Shown piece by piece: positions 56,613 to 64,000 of a DNA stretch of 64,000 nt. The translations under genes and the position numbers were made by a program. Positions within the stretch are counted from its first letter, which is position 1. Every line of letters starts with the position of its first letter. The DNA is from Rhodococcus pseudokoreensis (GTDB lineage Bacteria; Actinomycetota; Actinomycetes; Mycobacteriales; Mycobacteriaceae). A model generated the notes under the pieces. That model was not told where the DNA came from. It did not search any database and saw only the letters and a list, made by a program, of their open reading frames with translations. The stretch is taken from contig NZ_CP070619.1 of assembly GCF_017068395.1 (NCBI RefSeq), forward strand, positions 6,076,001 to 6,140,000, in the 5' to 3' direction.

Positions 56613-57782
56613 GTGTCTCTTCATTTCCACTGGTTCCTTCCCACCTACGGTGATTCCCGCAACCTGATGGCAGGTGGTCACGGGAGTTCCATGGCGGGGG
56701 ACCGGCCGGCGACGCTGCGGTACCTCAACCAGATCGGCGCGGCGGCGGAGTCGAGCGGGTTCGAATCGGTGCTGACGCCCACCGGCGCGTGGTGCGAGGA
56801 CGCCTGGCTCACCACGGCCATGATGCTGGAGACCACCGAGACGCTGAAGTTCCTGGTCGCGCTGCGGCCGGGCCTGCTCAGCCCCACGCTGGCCGCGCAG
56901 ATGGCGGCGACGTTCCAGTGGCAGTCGCAGGGACGGCTCCTGCTGAACGTCGTGACCGGCGGTGAGGACCACGAACAGCGCACCTACGGCGACTACCTCG
57001 ACAAGACCCAGCGCTACGCGCGCTGCGGCGAGTTCCTCGACGTCATCCGGAAGCTGTGGGCGGGAACGGGACCGGTCGACTACGAGGGCGAGTACATCCG
57101 GGTGGAGAACGCCCAGTTGCAGCGCATCCCGGACCCGGTGCCGCCAATCTTCTTCGGCGGGTCGTCGCCGGCGGCGGGCACCGTGGCGTCCCAGTTCGCT
57201 GACACCTACCTCACCTGGGGTGAACCGCCCAGTGCCGTCGCCGGGAAGATCGCCTGGATCCGCGACCTCGCCGACGTCCAGGGCCGTACCCTCGACTACG
57301 GCATCCGGCTGCACGTGATCAGCCGCGACACGTCCGAGGAGGCGTGGGCCGAGGCCGACCGCCTGCTGTCCGCCCTCGACCCGGCGACGGTCGAGCAGGC
57401 GCAGCAGAGCCTGGCCCGCTCGGGTTCCGAGGGGCAGCGGCGGATGCGCGAACTGCACGGTGGTGGAAGCGTGTATTCGAAGGATGCTGGGGCGCGCGCC
57501 CTCGAGGTGGCCCCCAACCTGTGGTCCGGGGTCGGACTGGTCCGCGGCGGCGCGGGCACCGCGCTGGTCGGCTCCCACGAGGAGGTCGCCGACCGCATCG
57601 CCGAGTACGCGGCGCTCGGACTCGACCACTTCGTCCTGTCCGGCTACCCGCACCTGGAGGAGGCGTACAACTTCGGCGAAGGCGTCCGCCCGATCCTCGA
57701 ACGCCGCGGGCTCGTGCAGTCCCGCACCCACCGGCCCGGGGATCTGTCGGGGTCGACGGCGTTCCTGTCCTCGAGTCGGTAG
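56613..57782 (+). CDS. ssuD: FMNH2-dependent alkanesulfonate monooxygenase
   Basis: 389 aa, LLM class. It cleaves the C-S bond of alkanesulfonates to aldehyde and sulfite using FMNH2 and O2. SsuD landmarks are 'HFHWFLPTYGDSRNLMAGGH' at the start, 'GFESVLTPTGAWCEDAWLT' (the Cys in this loop is typical), 'FLVALRPGLLSPTLAAQMAA' and 'NVVTGGEDHEQRTYGDYLDK'. The GTG at 56613 has AGAGGA upstream. No SsuABC transporter or SsuE reductase gene is adjacent; the divergent MHS carrier may be its supplier. Confidence 0.9.
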   Translation: MSLHFHWFLPTYGDSRNLMAGGHGSSMAGDRPATLRYLNQIGAAAESSGFESVLTPTGAWCEDAWLTTAMMLETTETLKFLVALRPGLLSPTLAAQMAATFQWQSQGRLLLNVVTGGEDHEQRTYGDYLDKTQRYARCGEFLDVIRKLWAGTGPVDYEGEYIRVENAQLQRIPDPVPPIFFGGSSPAAGTVASQFADTYLTWGEPPSAVAGKIAWIRDLADVQGRTLDYGIRLHVISRDTSEEAWAEADRLLSALDPATVEQAQQSLARSGSEGQRRMRELHGGGSVYSKDAGARALEVAPNLWSGVGLVRGGAGTALVGSHEEVADRIAEYAALGLDHFVLSGYPHLEEAYNFGEGVRPILERRGLVQSRTHRPGDLSGSTAFLSSSR

Positions 57783-57801
57783 CCGCTGCCAGACTGGGGG
57801 C

Positions 57802-58215
57802 ATGGCGACGGTCGGGCGGGTCCCCGAGGAACTACTCCCGCACCTGCGCCGTGCCCGCGACCTCGCCGACCGTGACTACGCCTCGCCGCTGGATCTGCCG
57901 GAACTGGCGGCGACGGCGGGGGTGTCGAAGTACCACTTCCTCCGGTGTTTCGCGGCGGTCTACGGCCGGACGCCGGGTGTGTATCTCGCGGAGCGCCGCG
58001 TCGAGCGCGCCCAGGACCTGCTGCGGGCGACGAACCTGACGGTCACCGAGATCTGCCACCTCGTCGGGTACACCAGCCTCGGGTCGTTCAGTGCCAAGTT
58101 CCGTCAGCTGGTCGGCACGTCACCGTCGGTGTACCAGGCGAAGTTCGCCGAGCACGGGGCGCCGCGCATCCCCGGGTGCTACGTGTTCATGCACGGGCTG
58201 AGCGACCGCCGGTGA
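57802..58215 (+). CDS. AraC-family single-domain DNA-binding protein
   Basis: 137 aa. Only the AraC DNA-binding domain is present (about 12-112): first HTH 'DLPELAATAGVSKYHFLRCF', linking 'YLAERRVERAQDLLRATNLT', and second HTH 'EICHLVGYTSLGSFSAKFRQ'. No ligand domain, as in SoxS/MarA-type or orphan regulators. The short tail contains one Cys ('RIPGCYVFMHGL'). 19 bp after ssuD, so possibly co-transcribed with it; 53 bp before the VOC gene. Confidence 0.88.
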   Translation: MATVGRVPEELLPHLRRARDLADRDYASPLDLPELAATAGVSKYHFLRCFAAVYGRTPGVYLAERRVERAQDLLRATNLTVTEICHLVGYTSLGSFSAKFRQLVGTSPSVYQAKFAEHGAPRIPGCYVFMHGLSDRR

Positions 58216-58268
58216 ACGCCGCAATTTCGGAGAAGCGCAGTCGGCCGCGCCGGACATAGGTTGGTCGC

Positions 58269-58700
58269 ATGATCACCAACGTTTCTCTTGTCACCCTGTG
58301 GGTCACCGACCAGGACGACGCGAAGAAGTTCTACATCGACACACTGGGTTTCGCCCCGGGCACCGACGTCACGATGGGCGACGGATTCCGGTGGGTGACG
58401 ATCCTGCACCCCGACCACCCGGAGCTCGAGGTCACGCTGATGCGGCCGGGGCCGCCGCTCGACGCCGACATGGCGGAGTCGGTCCGCCGGTCGCTCGCGA
58501 GCGGGACGATGGGCGGATTCGGGCTCACCACCACCGACTGTCACGCGACGTACAAGGATCTGGTCGCCAAGGGTGTCGAGTTCACGCAGCCGCCGGCCGA
58601 ACGGCCCTACGGCATCGAGGCGGTGATGCGGGACAACTCCGGCAACTGGCTGGTGCTGGTGGAGAAGCGGGAGTACACGGGGGAAGATTTCGCGCACTGA
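58269..58700 (+). CDS. VOC-superfamily (glyoxalase-fold) protein
   Basis: 143 aa. Two beta-alpha-beta-beta-beta modules: 'NVSLVTLWVTDQDDAKKFYI' and 'GFGLTTTDCHATYKDLVAKG', with 'RPYGIEAVMRDNSGNWLVLV' closing. Metal ligand positions expected for glyoxalase/dioxygenase activity are partly filled (Glu in 'GIEAVM'), so metal use is uncertain. AraC regulators are often paired with VOC proteins that detoxify or bind small molecules, as here. Function unknown. Confidence 0.86.
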   Translation: MITNVSLVTLWVTDQDDAKKFYIDTLGFAPGTDVTMGDGFRWVTILHPDHPELEVTLMRPGPPLDADMAESVRRSLASGTMGGFGLTTTDCHATYKDLVAKGVEFTQPPAERPYGIEAVMRDNSGNWLVLVEKREYTGEDFAH

Positions 58701-58719
58701 CCAACCCCACCACCAAGCT

Positions 58720-59232
58720 TCAGCGCGCCCGGTGACGTCGTACGGCGTCCCGGTTCGCGCACGTGGGTGAGCAGTACCGCTGACGGCCGTTGCGCGAGGT
58801 GTCGGCGTAGATGGCGGTGCATTCTTCGAGCGCGCAGCGGCCGAGGCGGTGCATGCCGCGGCCGACGAGGTGCAGTGCGGTGCCGACGGAGAACAGTGCC
58901 TCGAGGACACCGGCCAGGGACTGCTGGTCGTCGCGGTAGTGGAGGTGCCAGCCGTCGCCGGCGTGGTTGGTCAGTCGCGGGTAGGCCGACGCCTTCGTCA
59001 GCAGGAGGTTGACCTGTTCGGCCCGGTCTTCGTCGCTCGTGGCGTCGGCGATGGCCGACCACCGGTCGAGCATGGCGAGCACGTCGGCGAGGTCGTCGTC
59101 GGTGACGGGGAAGTCGACGACGATGCCGGCGTCGACGCATCGGTCGACGAGTTCGCCGGTCGAGTCGGGCGGGTGATTCGCGAGGTCGGCGGCGAGCGTG
59201 ACCGCATACTCCCCGTAAGGGTTGAGATGCAC
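58720..59232 (-). CDS. CGNR-type zinc-finger/ABATE-domain regulator
   Basis: 170 aa. The N-terminal ABATE-like helical domain (1-125) contains 'LDRWSAIADATSDEDRAEQV', with a C-terminal zinc finger 'CALEECTAIYADTSRNGRQ' and 'RYCSPTCANRDAVRRHRAR'. The name-giving C-G-N-R is C-A-N-R here, and all four zinc Cys are present. Such proteins are predicted stress-responsive transcription factors. Starts 25 bp from a divergent small ORF. Convergent with the VOC gene 19 bp away. Confidence 0.85.
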   Translation of the reverse strand: MHLNPYGEYAVTLAADLANHPPDSTGELVDRCVDAGIVVDFPVTDDDLADVLAMLDRWSAIADATSDEDRAEQVNLLLTKASAYPRLTNHAGDGWHLHYRDDQQSLAGVLEALFSVGTALHLVGRGMHRLGRCALEECTAIYADTSRNGRQRYCSPTCANRDAVRRHRAR

Positions 59233-59257
59233 AATGCCATTACATCACGCTGGGTGC

Positions 59258-59419
59258 ATGAGCGAACATCACGAACACGACTGGCAGGAAGTATCCCGGC
59301 ATCGCACGAGCACGGGCGTGGTCACCTACCTCGGCTGTGGGTGCGGTCGGTGGCAGTTGTCGCTGGTCGAGGCGTCGCTAGGGGAATCTAGCCGTATCTA
59401 CGTTCGATCGCAGATCTGA
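59258..59419 (+). CDS. Small Cys/His-rich protein, 53 aa
   Basis: Starts 'MSEHHEHDWQEVSRHRTS' and contains 'GVVTYLGCGCGRWQLSL', a C-G-C-G turn that with the His residues could hold a metal. Divergent from the CGNR gene with only 25 bp between starts, so its promoter would lie within that gene or the message is leaderless. No clear Shine-Dalgarno (GGGTGC). The composition looks like a real, conserved short protein, but the evidence is modest. Confidence 0.5.
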   Translation: MSEHHEHDWQEVSRHRTSTGVVTYLGCGCGRWQLSLVEASLGESSRIYVRSQI

Positions 59420-59495
59420 ATAGATTTGTATACGGACCGCCGGTTTCCGGGTCGAGGGTCTGGCATTTTCGGGACGAGACGCACATAATCACCAC

Positions 59496-61346
59496 GTGAG
59501 CCAAGTTACTGTTACTCCGAGTTCACTCATTCTTGCCCAGTCGGGCGGGGAGGGTGGCGGTGCGGCATTCGACCAGATCATCGGAATCACGGTGGCGACG
59601 GCGATCATCACCGTGGGTCTGCTGTGGATCGCGTACCTGCATCGCACACGCAAGATCGCGTGGCTGCAGACGATCGCCGACGCGGCGTCGCGTGCGCTCG
59701 ACCGGCCCCCGTGGGTGGCCCTGGCCCTGGTGACGTTCGTCGGGACCATCCTGACGGCGTTCTTCGGTTTCATCTGGGACGTCAGCCTGCACATCGGGCG
59801 AGGCCGCGACAACGGGCCGCTCGCGAACCCCGCGCACTACTTCATCCTCGTCGGACTGTTCCTGCTGTTCATCACCGGAATGCTGGCGATGATCCTGCCG
59901 CGCGACGAGAAACCCGGCCGTGCGGCGATCAAGATCACCCGCACCTGGTACGTCCCGGTCGGCGGCGTCCTCGTGGCGGGAGCGGGTCTGTACGCCCTCA
60001 TCGGGTTCCCGCTCGACGACGTCTGGCACCGCATCTTCGGTCAGGACGTCACGCTGTGGGGGCCGACGCACCTGATGCTGATCGGCGGTGCGGGACTGTC
60101 GCTGATCGGCGTCCTGCTCCTGGACTACGAGGGCCGGATGGCGACCCCCGGGGAGGTGAAGCCGGACAGCAGGCTCATCTGGTTCCTGCGGTGCGGCATG
60201 TTCGGCGGCCTGCTCATCGGCCTGTCCGTCTTCCAGATCGAATACGACTTCGGCGTCGAACAGTTCCGACTCGTCCTGCAACCGATGATGATCGCCGGAG
60301 CCGCCGCGTTCACCCTGGTGGCGGCCCGAATCGTCCTCGGACCGTTCGCGGCGATCGTGGCCGTGGCGGTGGCAGGCGTCGTCCGCGCGATCACGGCTCT
60401 GGTGGTCGGACCGGTTCTCGGTGCCCCCACCAACGTGTTCGAACTGTGCCTCGGCGCCGCGGTGGTGATCGAATTGCTCGCTCTGACACCGCTGATCAAG
60501 AATCGGGTGGCGTTCGGTGCTGTCGGCGGACTCCTCGTCGCGACGGTCGGGCTGTGGCTCGAGTCGCTGTGGATCGACGCCGTCTACATCTACCCCTGGC
60601 CCACCAGCATGTGGCCGGAGGCGCTGGCGATGGCCGTGCCCGTCGGCATCGCGGCCGGAGCCTGCGGCGCGCTGCTCGCGCGGGTGCTCCGATCCGAAGG
60701 GCTTCCGCGCCCCGCGATCAGCCGCACCATCGTCGTCGCCACCGTCGTGGTGATCGCCGGTGCCACGGCCAACGGCCTGGTCACCACGATCCCGGACAAC
60801 GCCACGGCGACGATCGCTCTCACGGAGGCCGCCCCGGACGGCGGCCGCATGGTCGACGCGGAGGTGCGCATCGATCCACCCGATCTCGCGAGCGACGATC
60901 CGGCGTGGGTGTCCATCCTGTCCTGGCAGGGCGGCCCCGGACTGGGCAACGGTTTCACGGTCGACCGGCTCGAACGCACCGGTCCCGGCACCTACCGGAC
61001 GCATGAACCGGTCCCGGTCCACGGAACGTGGAAGACGTTGCTGCGCGTGCAGGACGGGCGCACCATGACGGCCGTCCCGATCTACCTGCCCAGCGACCCG
61101 GGCATCGGCGCGGACGAACTGCCCGCCGTCGCGTCCTCGACCCGCGACTTCGTCCCGGAGATCACCATCCTGCAGCGGGAGCGGAACTTCGACCACCCGT
61201 CCTGGCTGTTCGGCGCCGCATCACTGGTGGTGCTCGTGTGCACCCTGGCGCTGATCACCGCCCTGGCGTGGGGAGCGGGCCGGATCAGCAAGGACACGCA
61301 GGGGCAGGCGGCCACCGGCACCCGCGAGGACGTGAGGGTGACATGA
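59496..61346 (+). CDS. Polytopic membrane protein with C-terminal extracytoplasmic beta domain
   Basis: 616 aa, GTG start with no obvious Shine-Dalgarno. About eleven helices between 25 and 440; the first long loop contains 'HIGRGRDNGPLANPAHYFIL' and a later one 'HRIFGQDVTLWGPTHLMLIG', both His-containing. Residues 445-585 are an exported beta-sandwich-like domain ('RTGPGTYRTHEPVPVHGTWK', 'LLRVQDGRTMTAVPIYLPSD'), reminiscent of YtkA/FixH-type domains, then a final helix. Not recognised as a named family. First gene of a four-gene unit with overlapping stops and starts. A role in metal or redox handling is inferred only from His-rich loops and the lipoprotein partner. Confidence 0.72.
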   Translation: MSQVTVTPSSLILAQSGGEGGGAAFDQIIGITVATAIITVGLLWIAYLHRTRKIAWLQTIADAASRALDRPPWVALALVTFVGTILTAFFGFIWDVSLHIGRGRDNGPLANPAHYFILVGLFLLFITGMLAMILPRDEKPGRAAIKITRTWYVPVGGVLVAGAGLYALIGFPLDDVWHRIFGQDVTLWGPTHLMLIGGAGLSLIGVLLLDYEGRMATPGEVKPDSRLIWFLRCGMFGGLLIGLSVFQIEYDFGVEQFRLVLQPMMIAGAAAFTLVAARIVLGPFAAIVAVAVAGVVRAITALVVGPVLGAPTNVFELCLGAAVVIELLALTPLIKNRVAFGAVGGLLVATVGLWLESLWIDAVYIYPWPTSMWPEALAMAVPVGIAAGACGALLARVLRSEGLPRPAISRTIVVATVVVIAGATANGLVTTIPDNATATIALTEAAPDGGRMVDAEVRIDPPDLASDDPAWVSILSWQGGPGLGNGFTVDRLERTGPGTYRTHEPVPVHGTWKTLLRVQDGRTMTAVPIYLPSDPGIGADELPAVASSTRDFVPEITILQRERNFDHPSWLFGAASLVVLVCTLALITALAWGAGRISKDTQGQAATGTREDVRVT

Positions 61347-61537
61347 ACCCGGTGCACGATCCGGACGTCGTCTACCTCGCCGATCATTCGGTGCTGCTGG
61401 CGATTCCGGCGTTCGTCCCCGCGTTCCTGGTCGCCGGGCTGGTCATCTACCTCGCGGTCCGGGACCGCAAGGCGGAAGCCGCCGAGAATGCCGAGAACGC
61501 GAAGCACGGCCCGAGTGAAAACGAAGAGGAGAACTAG
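61343..61537 (+). CDS. Small single-helix membrane protein, 64 aa
   Basis: Starts in the stop of the preceding gene (ATGA). One membrane helix (about 18-40, 'LLAIPAFVPAFLVAGLVIYL') and an acidic cytosolic tail 'AENAENAKHGPSENEEEN'. Resembles small accessory subunits of membrane complexes. The next gene begins directly after its stop, with GAAGAGGAG as ribosome site supplied by its own tail codons. Confidence 0.72.
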   Translation: MNPVHDPDVVYLADHSVLLAIPAFVPAFLVAGLVIYLAVRDRKAEAAENAENAKHGPSENEEEN

Positions 61538-61900
61538 GTGATCAGGCGGTTGGCCGGACTTGTCGTGATACCCGCTGTCGTCGTCGCTCTGGTGTCGGGC
61601 TGCGGAGGTGACGACGACACCCCGGCGACGGAGGACGGTGTCGTGATCGACGTCGTAATCGAGAACGGCACGGTCACACCGGACAACGAACGCATCGAGG
61701 CCACGGTGGGGGAGACCGTCACGGTGCGGATCGACAGCGACGCCGACGACGAGTTGCACGTGCACGCCGTTCCGGAGCATTCGTTCGAGATTCACCCGGG
61801 AACGCAGGAAACCCAGTTCTCCGTTGATGTTCCGGGCCAGGTGGCCGTGGAATTGCACGAGACGGGTAAGACGGTGGCCACCCTGCTCGTGCGTCCATGA
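61538..61900 (+). CDS. Cupredoxin-like lipoprotein, 120 aa
   Basis: GTG start. Lipoprotein signal peptide with lipobox 'LVSGC' (Cys22), an acidic linker, then a small beta-sandwich (about 40-120). It contains 'DDELHVHAVPEHSFEIHPG' and 'VAVELHETGKTVATLLV', similar in layout to EfeO/PetE-type cupredoxin domains. The usual copper set His-Cys-His-Met is not present (no Cys or Met in the domain); four or five His residues cluster instead. It might bind copper or another metal in an unusual site or be structural only. Overlaps the next start (ATGA). Confidence 0.75.
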   Translation: MIRRLAGLVVIPAVVVALVSGCGGDDDTPATEDGVVIDVVIENGTVTPDNERIEATVGETVTVRIDSDADDELHVHAVPEHSFEIHPGTQETQFSVDVPGQVAVELHETGKTVATLLVRP

Positions 61901-63231
61901 CCGCTGTTCTCGCGCACGGTCTCGGCGGATCCACCGACCTTCCCATCCCGTTCACGTATGCGCTGGTCGGGGCGAGTTGGGCGCTCACCGTCTCCTTCGT
62001 GGTGCTGGCGTTCGCGTGGCGCACCCCGAAGCTGGATCCGGACAGCCCGGGGCGCAGGCTGCCCGGCTGGGTGACCCGGTTCGCCGACGCTCCGGTCACG
62101 CGGACCGTGCTGGCCGCAGTCGGTCTGGTGTTCGCGGTGTGGGTGGCCCTCGCCGCCTTCCTCGGACCCGCGGAATCGTCGGAGAACGCCCTGCCGGGCG
62201 TGTTCTACGTGCTGCTCTGGGTGGGGCTGGTCGCGGCGTCGCTGGCGTTCGGGCCGGTCTGGCGGGTGCTGTCCCCGGTCCGCACCGTGCACCGGTCGGT
62301 GTGCGCGGCGATCGGCCACTCGCCGGCGGAAAACGATGCGCGGTACCGCAACTCGTGGGGTTACTGGCCCGCGGTCGCGGGACTGTTCGCCTTCGTCTGG
62401 CTGGAACTGGCCTCCGGCGACCCGGGTTCGGTGGCCGCGGTGCGGACGTGGCTGCTCGTGTATGTCGTGGTCACGACGGCCGGGGCGTTTCTGTGCGGCG
62501 AGCGCTGGTGCGAGCGGGGCGACCCGTTCGAGGTGTACAGCACGCTGGCGTCGCGGCTGTCTCCGCTGAGCCGCGACCGTTCGAGCGGACGGATCGTCCT
62601 GCGCAACCCGCTGGACCATCTGGGGTCGATGCCCGTCCGCGCCGGCTCGGTCGCGTTGATGGCAACCCTGCTGGGGTCCACGGCCTTCGACAGTTTCTCG
62701 GCGTTCCCCTGGTGGTCTCGTCTGGTGGACGGGATCGGTTCCCCGATCGGCGCCACCCTCGCGCGCACGGCCGGGCTCCTGGTCTTCGTCGGCTTCGTCG
62801 GGGTGTCGTTCTGGGTGGCCTCGCGGGCCACCGGGGGACTGCGGCCCGAGCAGCGCGCCGCTCTCCCGGGGCAGTTGTCGCATTCGCTGATCCCGATCAT
62901 CATCGGCTACGTCTTCGCGCATTATCTGACGTATCTGGTGGAGAAGGGGCAGGCGACGGTCATCCTGCTGGCCGACCCGTTGGGGCGGGGATGGAACCCG
63001 CTGGGGCTCGGCGACGCCGAGGTCTGGTACGTGCTGTCCGAGCATCCGGCCGCCTCGGCGTCGATCAAGGTGCTGTTCGTCCTCGCCGGACACGTGCTGG
63101 GAGTGATTGCCGCACACGACAAATCTGTGCGGCTCCTGCCGCGGGGCCATCAGCTGACCGGGCAGCTGGCACTGCTGCTCACCATGGTCACCTACACGTT
63201 CGGTGGGCTGTACCTGCTGTTCGGTGGCTGA
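61897..63231 (+). CDS. Polytopic membrane protein, 444 aa, last gene of the unknown operon
   Basis: About ten helices. Notable soluble loops: 'LCGERWCERGDPFEVYSTLA' with two Cys, 'RIVLRNPLDHLGSMPV', and 'HSLIPIIIGYVFAHYLTYLV' in a late helix with two His. Some similar proteins carry the label fenitrothion hydrolase in databases; I recall this only vaguely and would not use it as a function. Coupled to the lipoprotein gene by ATGA overlap. Convergent with the encapsulin gene 14 bp away. The set of two large membrane proteins, one small helix and a lipoprotein looks like a membrane complex. Confidence 0.7.
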   Translation: MTAVLAHGLGGSTDLPIPFTYALVGASWALTVSFVVLAFAWRTPKLDPDSPGRRLPGWVTRFADAPVTRTVLAAVGLVFAVWVALAAFLGPAESSENALPGVFYVLLWVGLVAASLAFGPVWRVLSPVRTVHRSVCAAIGHSPAENDARYRNSWGYWPAVAGLFAFVWLELASGDPGSVAAVRTWLLVYVVVTTAGAFLCGERWCERGDPFEVYSTLASRLSPLSRDRSSGRIVLRNPLDHLGSMPVRAGSVALMATLLGSTAFDSFSAFPWWSRLVDGIGSPIGATLARTAGLLVFVGFVGVSFWVASRATGGLRPEQRAALPGQLSHSLIPIIIGYVFAHYLTYLVEKGQATVILLADPLGRGWNPLGLGDAEVWYVLSEHPAASASIKVLFVLAGHVLGVIAAHDKSVRLLPRGHQLTGQLALLLTMVTYTFGGLYLLFGG

Positions 63232-63245
63232 CGGCCCCGTGTGCG

Positions 63246-64000
63246 TCAGCGTGCGAGGACGACTGCTGCCTCCGCGGTGAGCGAGGCGAACGTGAACGTC
63301 TCCTCGAGGTAGAGCGTGACCTCGTCGGCGGTGTGGCTGTCGTAGCCGATCGACAGGTCCGTGCCGAGGGTCAGCTGGTTGTCGCCACCACGCGTGGACA
63401 GCACGTATCCACCACTGATGGCGGGCGCCCAGATGATGTCGCCGGTGACCAGGTCGCGCAGGTGGTGGAACACCGGGTGTCCCTCGTCGCGGGTCTCGCT
63501 GACCGCGGTGTACGCGTCGGCGTCGAGCACCACCGAGTACGGTCCCTCGACTCCGGCGAGTCGCAGCGCCGACAGCGCGGAGGCGACGGCGTCGGGGATC
63601 AGCAGCGGATCCTCCGGCAGGCTGAGAACCGGGTTGTCGCTGGACGGTCCGAGTCCGCGGATGCCGGCCTCGTCGAATCCCTGGAAGATCGACTGGTCTT
63701 CCGCGAACGCGACGGCCTTCGCGGCGTCCTTGACGGGCTGCCAGTCGGAGTCGAGAGAACCGCGGGCGACGTCGTCGACCTCGGCGCGGCTGAGGGTGAA
63801 CGGGAACCGGAGTTCGACGAGCGGGTCGACCTGCCGCTGCTGGGCGCGGATCCTGCTGTCGGAAGTCTTGATCGGCTTCACCCGGCCGAGGTTGTGGGCC
63901 GAGTAGGAGTATCCGAACGGTCCCGCGACGTCGACCACGCGCCGGCCGGCGACGTGGCGCTTGAACGTGCGGGTGGCCTCTTCGCCGATCTGCTGCCAGG
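63246..64000 (-). CDS. Encapsulin (family 1) nanocompartment shell protein, 5' end beyond window
   Basis: About 251 residues are visible; the start lies past 64000. HK97-like shell protein that self-assembles into a hollow particle. Visible landmarks are 'RTFKRHVAGRRVVDVAGPFG' (N-terminal arm), 'FPFTLSRAEVDDVARGSLDS' (E-loop to P-domain), 'EDQSIFQGF' and 'GDIIWAPAI', and the C-terminal 'VTLYLEETFTFASLTAEAAV'. In rhodococci the encapsulin gene is usually preceded by dypB, whose product is packaged; dypB would lie upstream, outside this window. No cargo gene is seen on the side present. The C-terminus 'AAVVLAR' is complete. Confidence 0.93.
   Translation of the reverse strand, partial: WQQIGEEATRTFKRHVAGRRVVDVAGPFGYSYSAHNLGRVKPIKTSDSRIRAQQRQVDPLVELRFPFTLSRAEVDDVARGSLDSDWQPVKDAAKAVAFAEDQSIFQGFDEAGIRGLGPSSDNPVLSLPEDPLLIPDAVASALSALRLAGVEGPYSVVLDADAYTAVSETRDEGHPVFHHLRDLVTGDIIWAPAISGGYVLSTRGGDNQLTLGTDLSIGYDSHTADEVTLYLEETFTFASLTAEAAVVLAR

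Overview
High-GC actinobacterial chromosome, most likely Rhodococcus (R. jostii/opacus group). The grounds are very high G+C with strongly GC-biased third codon positions, many GTG starts, F420/LLM-type and PPOX-type oxidoreductases, an Rv1155-like protein, IclR/TetR/MarR regulators of catabolic genes, dimethylsulfone and sulfonate scavenging genes, and a family 1 encapsulin (a DypB peroxidase shell in rhodococci). The genus call is inference. I see no rRNA, tRNA, CRISPR, phage or transposase genes. Genes are packed tightly: the longest gap is the 280-bp divergent region at 1417-1696, and no gap exceeds 300 bases.

Layout. (1) 1-6.2 kb: an amino acid permease cut by the window start, then a shikimate/quinate module (MHS transporter, NAD-type quinate/shikimate dehydrogenase, convergent IclR regulator) and a DUF2252 protein. 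(2) 6.3-8.8 kb: a PQQ sugar dehydrogenase-like lipoprotein, a small unknown protein and a spermidine synthase-like protein. (3) 8.8-16.2 kb: a sugar-acid/amino-acid locus with gluconate-type permease, KDPG aldolase, D-aminoacylase-like amidohydrolase and D-serine-dehydratase-like PLP enzyme on the minus strand, divergent from KDG kinase, IclR regulator and RidA. Together these enzymes make a complete paper pathway for N-acetyl-D-glucosaminate. (4) 16.2-19.8 kb: an ion-channel-like protein with two RCK domains, a membrane protein, a PPOX protein and small unknowns.

(5) 19.8-33.9 kb: a 14-kb tellurite-resistance-type (Ter) stress locus. The minus strand carries three AIM24 proteins, a TerC/DUF475 membrane protein and TerD. 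The plus strand carries one long operon: an Ala-rich helical protein, a CitE-like lyase, two unusual phosphoribosyltransferases, a HAD phosphatase, a double TerD, a TerD fused to a degenerate FtsK-like region, and a TerF-like TerD-vWA protein. This is the best candidate for a little-described system: a metal or stress sensor/scaffold joined to synthesis of an unknown nucleotide-like metabolite.

(6) 33.9-47.6 kb: mixed genes (ABC1 kinase, LLM oxidoreductase, a frameshifted membrane gene, GYD, DUF72). Three regulator/target pairs here have readable palindromic operators (ArsR/SDR, MarR/FUSC exporter, TetR/ABC-2-like). They are followed by SanA-like, ferritin-like/VIT1 and DUF4185 proteins. (7) 47.6-57.8 kb: organosulfur scavenging with three DszC/SfnB-like flavin monooxygenases in an operon, divergent SfnG (dimethylsulfone monooxygenase) and SsuD, interrupted by a TetR-FAD dehydrogenase unit and an MHS transporter. 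(8) 57.8-64 kb: AraC, VOC and CGNR proteins, a four-gene membrane/lipoprotein operon of unknown role, and the 3' part of an encapsulin gene running off the window.

Recurring hairpins with GTGAGT...ACTCAC ends lie between convergent genes and probably act as two-way terminators. Two of them are near-identical ~55-bp copies.
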